A stretch of 64,000 bases of DNA from Marthasterias glacialis (lineage: Eukaryota > Echinodermata > Asteroidea > Forcipulatida > Asteriidae). The DNA lies in the NCBI GenBank assembly GCA_911728455.2, contig OU452221.1, forward strand, positions 3,190,290-3,254,289, given 5' to 3'. Below, piece by piece: positions 53,001 to 62,000 of this stretch; the first letter of the stretch is position 1; each line of letters begins with the position of its first letter. The translations under genes and the position numbers were made by a program. The notes beneath the pieces are model-generated. The model saw nothing but the letters and a program-made list of their open reading frames with translations, had not been told where the DNA came from and ran no database searches.

Positions 53001-56000
53001 TCTTCTTGCAGTAAATTCTCAAAGTTGAGAGAAAACTCGGCCTGGCCAGTGACGGCATCAATTGGACCATGTTCAGTGCGGTATTTGATGGCACGGTACA
53101 ACACAAACAGAGGATAGGCGGTATGACTCTATATCCAACATAATAGCCAAGAAAACTTGTTAATATCTCGGAAAAGTTAAATAGGTCTTTGCTTATGTTT
53201 TTGTGTGAGCAAATGTAATTGATAACTTTCATTAAACGACGAGAATTTCCTTCAATTTGTCCAGCCATCCAAGATATTATTTTGAAAAACTTGTAATTCT
53301 TATGACAATTTACCTACCTTTAGCTGGTCGTACAGGGAAAGGGCAACCCAGTTTGACAGCAGCTTCTCCAGAACACTGTCGGTCCTGAGAGATATAAAAT
53401 AATCATTGTTTGTAAACTGCAAGCTGAACTGTGACCTAGGCCCAATTTCAATTTTCAGAAAATACTGCTCGGCAAATTTCTTTGCTAAGCAAAAAATAAG
53501 TGGGGCACCGGTGGCAACAATGTACTAAAGGATTCTGGCTGGTAACCTATTTCTGCTAAGCAAGATTCTTCAGTGCACAGCAAGTTTTGGGGCTTACAGG
53601 CTTTATGAAATTGGGGCCGACTCCTACAAATGGTTTTAGCAGATATGGCCTTACAAAGTAAAAGTTTAACACAGGAACATATTGGAATGCCTTCCTTTCT
53701 CAAGCTTCAGCATATCTTAGCAATGTTCATGTTAGATAAAAGACCTTTTATTATTATTATTTATGTTTCTGGTAATGAAACCAAGGTTGCCTCATAAGTG
53801 AACTTAATCAATGTAACTCTCAAGCCTGGGAGACCTGCAAGGGTGCTTGCTATGTAAACCAGAAACACCGTGGTAAGTTCCCCTACTCTTCCACGATAAG
53901 TGTTCTGGGTTCTTTAACGTGCACTTCAAATCCTAGTACATGGGAACAACAGCCTAAAGCCCCATCTGAAGGACAAAGCAATTATGGTGAAGTATCTAGC
54001 TCAAGGACACAAGTGCCACGACCCGGATTCGAACCAACACTCTGCTGCCGACAACACCAGAACTTGAGTCCGGTGACCTAGACTGCTTGGCCATGACACT
54101 TCACTCTGAGATTACGCTTAAATTAAGTCTTAAGCAGAGCAAGTGCAATCGCTCTCTTCCGTATACTCTGTAACCTTGTCCGAGGAGAAAAATTGTATTC
54201 ACAGCAAGAAATTTGGCATTTATTTGCTTTGATCATGCAACAAAATTAAGAATCGGCCAATCCAATCCTGCAATGCAATATGCACTTGTGAACCATCAGA
54301 GGTACTTATGTGATTAACATAAACATTAATAAGTCAGAAATCGTGTTTTAATTTCACTTTTTAGACGAATATTATTCAAAGTTTGGTTCTGAGGAGTGCT
54401 AAGAGCTCACCTCAATAATTTAAGGGGAACAGTTTATAGCTCTCCTCCTATATCTTAAGTTGAAGGACTAGAATATTATTGCAGGATTCTTCCCCTACTG
54501 AATTCAATGATCTTCAAAATAACAACATTAGGCTCATTTTGTGATAGCAGGTCACAATGTATGCTTTCAAAGAGAAATACCAAAACACAAACATTTCCGT
54601 TACCATTTGATATCGGAAACAATGCAGGTAATTGATGTTATTGAACCATAATTTTGGAGAAAGGGAAGTACTTCAGACTTCCTTTAGGTAAATAGTGTGT
54701 CAAATGTTTCTCTTACTTGCTGAAAAGTAGGAATTCTTGTTTGGTAGATTGAGCATCTTGAATCATCTGTGACATCAAAGTTGTCAAGACGCTTTAAAAA
54801 GAAAAAGAGAATTCAATCCTTAGCAATTTGAACATTTATTTAAAGAAAACATCTTTTTATTTATTAAATACATAGGTATACAAAACAGCTTTTGGAAATA
54901 CTGGCTTAAATTTTCTTGGGAGTACAGAAATATAAATTGAGCCACTTCTCACAAACAAAGTTCATCACACTTTGTGTAGCAGTAAAATCAAACCATACAG
55001 CTATTACATCTTACATGAAAATGAGTTTGATTACTTTGGACAAGCTTGTGTAACTTCTTTGGTTGATCAAGGGGATTTGTTTTAAGAAATACACAGAAAA
55101 GGTGGTCAAAAATACAAATGTTTAAATTTCTATATCCCAGTTGCCTCGATTGTGCTGTCTAAAGCAGACTTTACGACTAAGTGAAGACCTCTTCAGTTAG
55201 TCATAAAGTCTCCTGCATAATTATGCTTTTTTAAATTGATCTGTTTTTGCCCACCTGAATTCAGCAAATAGTGACATCTAAATGTATATTGCTGTTTGTT
55301 TATAAATGCATAAATTACACTGATTCCTGGTGCTCGTTATCAAGGTTGATATGATTTAATATCTAACAAATAACTAACAAATTGTTGTTGTAAGATTAGT
55401 GATAAATTGTTATGTAGTGAAGTATGCAGAACCCCAAAGGGAACCAAACCCTGGGTATAGAAATGTAATAAGTAAATAAATTGTGAATTGTATATTAAAG
55501 ACAATTTTAAAGATGGACAATCGACCAAGTTTTCGGTTTCACTTACTGTGTTAAGAACTCCATGTTGTTATTCAATACCATGGTAACGGTCAGTAAAGAT
55601 GCTATCGATTGCCTAGAAAGATAAATCCACAACAATTTAATCTCCTTTGGAATTCTCCACAAAACACAAGTAGAAATTTCAAATGGAGAACAGTCTGCCC
55701 ACTAAAAATTATTCTTCATGTCAAGGTAAAAGTCAAACTCATGAGTTGCAACACTTTCCAATATGGGTAGCAAAACATAATTTCAAATTTTCTTTTCCTG
55801 ACAACCAAAATGTCAATGAAAGTACATTGTGAGTTAATAAATTGAATTACATTAATATTAAAATTGCAGTTATTCTGAAAAATCGATACCAAAAAAAAAA
55901 AAAAAAAAATACAAATTAAAAAAGTTTTAATGGGATTTAGTGTTATAAATATCAAGAGGAAGTTAAAGATCACATTTAAATATAAAAAATATTTAAATAC

Positions 56001-59000
56001 CCCTGTTACAAAACGTACAACAATAAATGAAAATACTTAAATATTCACATTTCTTTAAAACTTTAGTAGTAGGACCTTGTAACATGTGGACATTTTTAAA
56101 GGCAACTTGGTACAGCAACTCTGCTCCTTCCAAAGGAACTCTATGTATTGACTTACATAAGATACATTTTTTCGAACAGTGTCTTACTTCTTCACAAAAA
56201 TCTGTGTAAAAACTGTGTTTTCTTCTTTGGGATTGCCTTAAACTGGTTGCCAGTAAAACACCTCATCTGACATGGTGTCTAAACACTTCTTTTGTAAAAG
56301 AGGGGAAAATCAAACTTTATACTGTTTGCTTTTCAACTTCTCACCTTTCTTTCACCGACATCTTTGAACGACTCCCTGTATCTAGGGTCTGGATGAGAAT
56401 CAATAAGAAGTTCTTGTTGCCTAGCAACTGACAGAACTTCATCATGGCTTCTTCAACCAGTGCTTCTTCATCATACTGTACACAAAGGAACAACTATCAT
56501 TATTCAGGCAAATTGGTAACAGATTTTGGCATCTGTAGACTTCCATGATTAAATTGAACAAAAGGTGAAACGATGCTGGTCACTCTGTTTGAATGTCTTT
56601 GTATTTTGGTTGTGAGTCAGTTTGCCGGGTTACTTTGTTCCAGTCAACTATGTTTCTTGTGAAGGAGTAATGATGTGGTTGTGTATAGTTTTAAGTTCCT
56701 GGATGTATCCTCGGTGGTAGAAGTCTTAACTTTTGAAGCTTTCATAACATGAGTTTAAAGGTCATGTTCAAAAAACTGAATTAGAGCTTAAAGGATACTG
56801 ATCCACAGTTAATTTTTATTTGGCATGTGATGACTTGTCGCTGAGAGATAGAGTTGATATAAAACTCTTTTATCTGTCAGTGTATAAGGACTTCAGACAT
56901 GACTTGAAAGCTGACCCTGAGGACTTAAGACTTCAGATATACTAAATACTAAATGCTAACTCTGCTTGAGAGGATCTTTGAGTCTCCTGTGTTGATCACT
57001 AATTACCTCTTCGTCCGTTGTGGTTGGTCGGACCTCTTGTCCAATGAACAACATGTTAGTGGCGTAGTCACGGTGACTCACAAACGGCATCCCTCTCTCT
57101 TCCACGTCACTTGTCAGCTGGAAAATGTCAAAGTTTCTTTGAGAAAATCCTGAAGTAAAAAAAAAAAATATAATCCCATAAAGATTCAAAGTTGGATGGT
57201 GATTAATAGATTATCTAAGTTAAGAAGTGATCTTTTCAAAGTTTTATTGGCTGTAGGGGCCAGAGCTGCTTAAGCAAACTAATTTGCTAAGAACCGAAAA
57301 ATCTTGCAAAGCAGAAACCGGTGACGGATCAACATACTGGGGTTCAATTTCGTAGAGCTGCTTAAGTAAGAAAGTAGCTAAGCACAAAAAAGTTATGCTT
57401 ACAACAATAAGGTTACCAGCCAAAATGCCATGTCGCGTGTACATTTTGTGACTGGACCCCTGCCTAGTTTTGCTGAGCAGAAAATTGTTAAGCAATATTT
57501 TCTGCTTACACAGCTCTATGAAATTGGGCCCAGGTCATGCCCATTGTTTGCCACTGGTTCACTGCTATTTTAGGCCTGGTAGAAATGTTTTTCTTAGCAA
57601 AAAATTTTGCTTATCAGGAAATGGCACCCTGCTCAGATATTTTGACAAAAATAAAGCACATTTCCGCCTCATTTTCTTACCTTTCTTAATCTCTACAAGA
57701 AAATCTTTCTGTAAAACTAGAAGATTTACTCTCTGCCTGGATCTGTACAGCCGAAACGACAGGACTACGGTTATGCAGACCAAGATGGTGAAAATCACCG
57801 CACTGACCACACTGATGGCCACATTGGCGGCAGGATAAGATATGTAGCCAATGCGGAACTGTAGGTTGCTGTGCATCACCTGAGTTTTTAAGGTACAAAA
57901 CAAATTCTAAGTTTGAAGCCTTCACAAAAGGATCAAAGTCAAACTGAGAACTGACTCTTGAGTTACCATGACAAACAGGTAGCCCTTTTTCTCTGTGTCT
58001 TGGCTCATGAAGTCCTTGTATAATGTGGTTGTTTTTCAGTAAAAATTCCAAGTGAATTTTGTCTAAGACATACCCAGACCACGGGAAGCCCTCTCCCTTT
58101 TTCTTGGCCCATGAAGTCCCCGGCAGATGGTTGTTCCTCAGGTAAATCACAGTTAAGAGTCGTTTCAGTAATGTAGATCACAGGACATTTCACATTTCCG
58201 ACATAAACGATAACTTCTGAGGACGTTATAGCAAGGTCGATATAATTACCCTGAAGAGTGAGAAAGAAAAGTGAAAAAAAGAAGAGGATAGATTCAACAT
58301 GTCATCCCTAAACAATCATTGAATTTAAAAGGATTTGTTTTTCAGCTGGCCAAAGAAACTTGTCAAGGACAGAAAAAGCATAAAGTGTTCAGTAAAGAGT
58401 TGTTTGTAATTGATGAGCATGCCCACAAGGGGTCACCCCCTCACCCCCAAACCCGCATTTGAAATCTTGACCTTTTGAGATTAAATTTGACCGTATATTA
58501 CTGTATTTTACTTTTATGTACATTAGTCAGTGATTAAAACATTTTTTCCATTTACATGCAAACAATGTATTTGTTTTTACCTCCACATCAGATTATACTA
58601 AAAAAAATAGTAAACAGCATAACAAGAGCACTGACAAGGGGCTTGCTTAAGAGGAATGAAAATGTACACTACAAATTTATTGGGCCAAAAGTGTCCCCCA
58701 AGAAAACAAATTGTGTACCCCTTGTTCCCTGTAGTTTTAGCTTATTGTTCCCTGTAGTTTTAGCTTATTGTTCCCTGTAGTTTTAGCTTATTGTTCCGAG
58801 TAGTTTTAGCTTATTGTTCCCAGTAGTTTTGGCTTATTGTTCCCTGTAGTTTTAGCTTATTGTTCCCTGTAGTTTTAGCTTATTGTTCTCCGTAGTTTAA
58901 GCTTATTGTTCCCTGTAGTTTTAGCTTATTGTTCCCAGTAGTTTTACCTTACAGTTTCCAGTAGTTTAAGCTTATTGTTCCCTGTAGTTTTAGCTTATTG

Positions 59001-62000
59001 TTCCCTGTAGTTTTAGCTTACTGTTCCCCGTAGTTTTAGCTTATTGTTCCCTGTAGTTTTAGCTTATTGTTCCCCGTAGTTTTAGCTTATTGTTTGCCGC
59101 TGGCTTAAGAATAATCATTGAACATTTAAACTTTCTGTTAGCCTCACCTTGATTGTCATTAACTGATCAGTCTTCTCATACAAATCATTTTTAAACTTGT
59201 CATACTCCGGATCGGGAAAGAACTCCAAGTAAACCCCATTGTGTACTGACCACGTTAAGAGGTCACTGACACCATCCATAATGAAGCCAAAGGCCACGTT
59301 AAGTTGAGATAGAGAACTGCTTATGGCTGAGGTTAAGTTAGGAGTCCGACAGGACATCATTACGTCACTTTTAATGCTACAATTCTGGAGATAAATTTAC
59401 ACAAATACTTAAAAATAATAATGTACATGTAAATTAATGTTTTTATAAATTCAAGTCTGGAAGAAAAAACAATTGTGCAGAATCTTCTTTGATCAGTTAT
59501 CTTTTGTTAGATTTTAACTGTAGAATTTGGAATCGAACCCATGTGTTTCCATGCTCTTGGTGGGAATCGAACCCATTGCTCTTGGTAGGATATGAACCCA
59601 ATATTTTCCATGCAGTTGGTGGGAATTAAAACCATTGCTCTTGGTAGGAAGTGAACCCTATATTTTCCATGCTCTTGGTGAGAACGAACCCAATATATTT
59701 TCCATAATCTTGGTTGGAATTGAGCTCATGATTTTCCATGCTCTTGGTAGGGAAGTAAACCCATGACTTTCCATGCTCTTGTTGGGAAGTGAACCCATGG
59801 TTTTCCATGCTCTTGGAGGGAAGTGAACCTAATATTTTCCATGCTCTTGGTGGGAAGTGAACCCATGATTTTCCATGCTCTTGGTACGGATGTGAACCCA
59901 AGATTTTCCATGCTCTTTGTGGGAAATGAACCCAAGATTTTCCATGCCATTGCTGGGAAGTGAGTCTATGATTTTCCATGCTAGTGGTGGGAACTGAACC
60001 CTTACAAATGGTGTTCTAGATCAGATGTCTGGACTTCTCAAAAACAACAATTGCTAAATTGACTAATGGGAAGTGAGCCCATGATTTTCCATGCTCTTGG
60101 TGGGTATTGAACCCATGATTTTCCATGCTGTTGGTGGGGAGTCAACCCATGATTTTACATGCTCTTGATGGGAAGTGAGCCTATGATTTTCCATGCTCTT
60201 GGTGGAAATTGAACTCCTGATTTTCCATTCTCTTGGTTGGAAGTGAGCCTATGATTTTCCATGCTCTTGGTGGGAAGTGAGCCTATGATTTTCTCTGCTC
60301 CTGGTGGGAATTGAACCCATGATTTTCAACGCTCTTGGTGGGGAGTGAACCCATGATTTTCCATGCTCTTGATGGGAAGTGAGTCTATGATTTTCCATGC
60401 TCTTGGTGGGAATTGAACTCCTGATTTTCCATGCTCTTGGTAGGAAGTGAGCCTATGATTTTCCATGCTCTTGGTGGGAAGTGAGCCTATGATTTTCTCT
60501 GCTCCTGGTGGGAATTGAACCCATGATTTTCCATGCTCGTGGTGGGAACTGAACCCATGACTACTGGTGTTCTAGATCAGTTGTCTGAAGCTCTCATGAA
60601 CAACACTTGCTAAATTGACAAGTAACATACAACACATAAATTCCTATGTTTGCCATCAATTCACTAAACTGAGATCAAACATTGTGAAGGTTATAAACTG
60701 GCGACTCACCTCCACAAACTCGATATGATTTTTGGTGATTGGTGTAGGAACTGTAACAGCAATTGAAGCCATCTGGGTAGTGGTAAGATACATCCCTCTG
60801 ACAATCATCATCCGACCACCCCTAAGAATTTTAAAATTGTTAAAATAGAGTCACTATAATGACAATCAATCATTGCTCAAAACGCTGTACAGTGAGGCAG
60901 CATCTCAAACATTGGGCATGTTTGAGGAGCAAAGGAAAGTTGCATGCTCGTGGTTCAATGGACTGCCAGAAAGTTCCACTGGACCGCCTGCATGCCGAGC
61001 TAAGAAGGTTCAATAGGAACGTTCCATGGGAACATTCCACCTGTAATATTATTGGCAGTTGCTTCACTCATTGGCGGATCATGTATACCAATACGAAGTT
61101 CTACACAGGCCTGTGACATTCCCAGTTTTGTCTCGTTTCTTTTTACAAATTCATGTTTGAAGCCTCATCCTCAAAACAAAGGTATGTTTGCTTTGTCTTT
61201 ATTTGGTTTACAGGAGCACAAGTTTCAGACACGTTCTTTGATGGAATTATGCCTGTGAGAGTAACAAGATCTTAAATTGAACTTTTTTTATTTTATGCAT
61301 TCAAATTCAGAATAAGTCCTTTTCGTTGGCACTTATTTCACAAGTTTTTTACAACCATGTTTAGCTTCAAGTGATACTTTACTAATCAAACTGCAATCTG
61401 AACTTACAATTGTGCAGAAAGCAAGTCAAGTGAAACATTGTTAAAATTTAACAATTTAATTGCATGAGACAAATAAGAGTTAGGCTATATAGTGATGTAC
61501 CATAGGGCTATGGATATGCTATGCATTTACGATACTCACGCAATGATGCTGGTAGTTGGACTGACTTCAGTAATGACCGGGTTGTTGGTGAAAGTGTAAT
61601 TCTGGTTGGTGTTTTGTACTACCCCATCAAAAGACATCTTGAGCGTCCCTATCTCCCCAACAGACCCCATGGTGCTTGTGCACAACGCTCCTCCTTCAAA
61701 AGTGCTGTCAAATTTCCCAGAATGTGATAGGCTTTTAAATACTAAATTTCGTCTTTAAATCGTACAATTCATCAACTAGATTTTGGAAGAGCACATTCAT
61801 CTAGTTCTCAATAAATGAACCATGAAAACATCTCATTAAAAAAGGTGGTAACATTTTTGAGAAAACACAAAATAAATGGTTTACATTTTATAATAATGAG
61901 TCCTGCAGAAAAAACAAATAAATAGGGTACTCAGATGGGATTTCAGCCTACAACATGCATTCTATAGTAGGTGTCTTAACTGCTAGACCACCAACCATGC

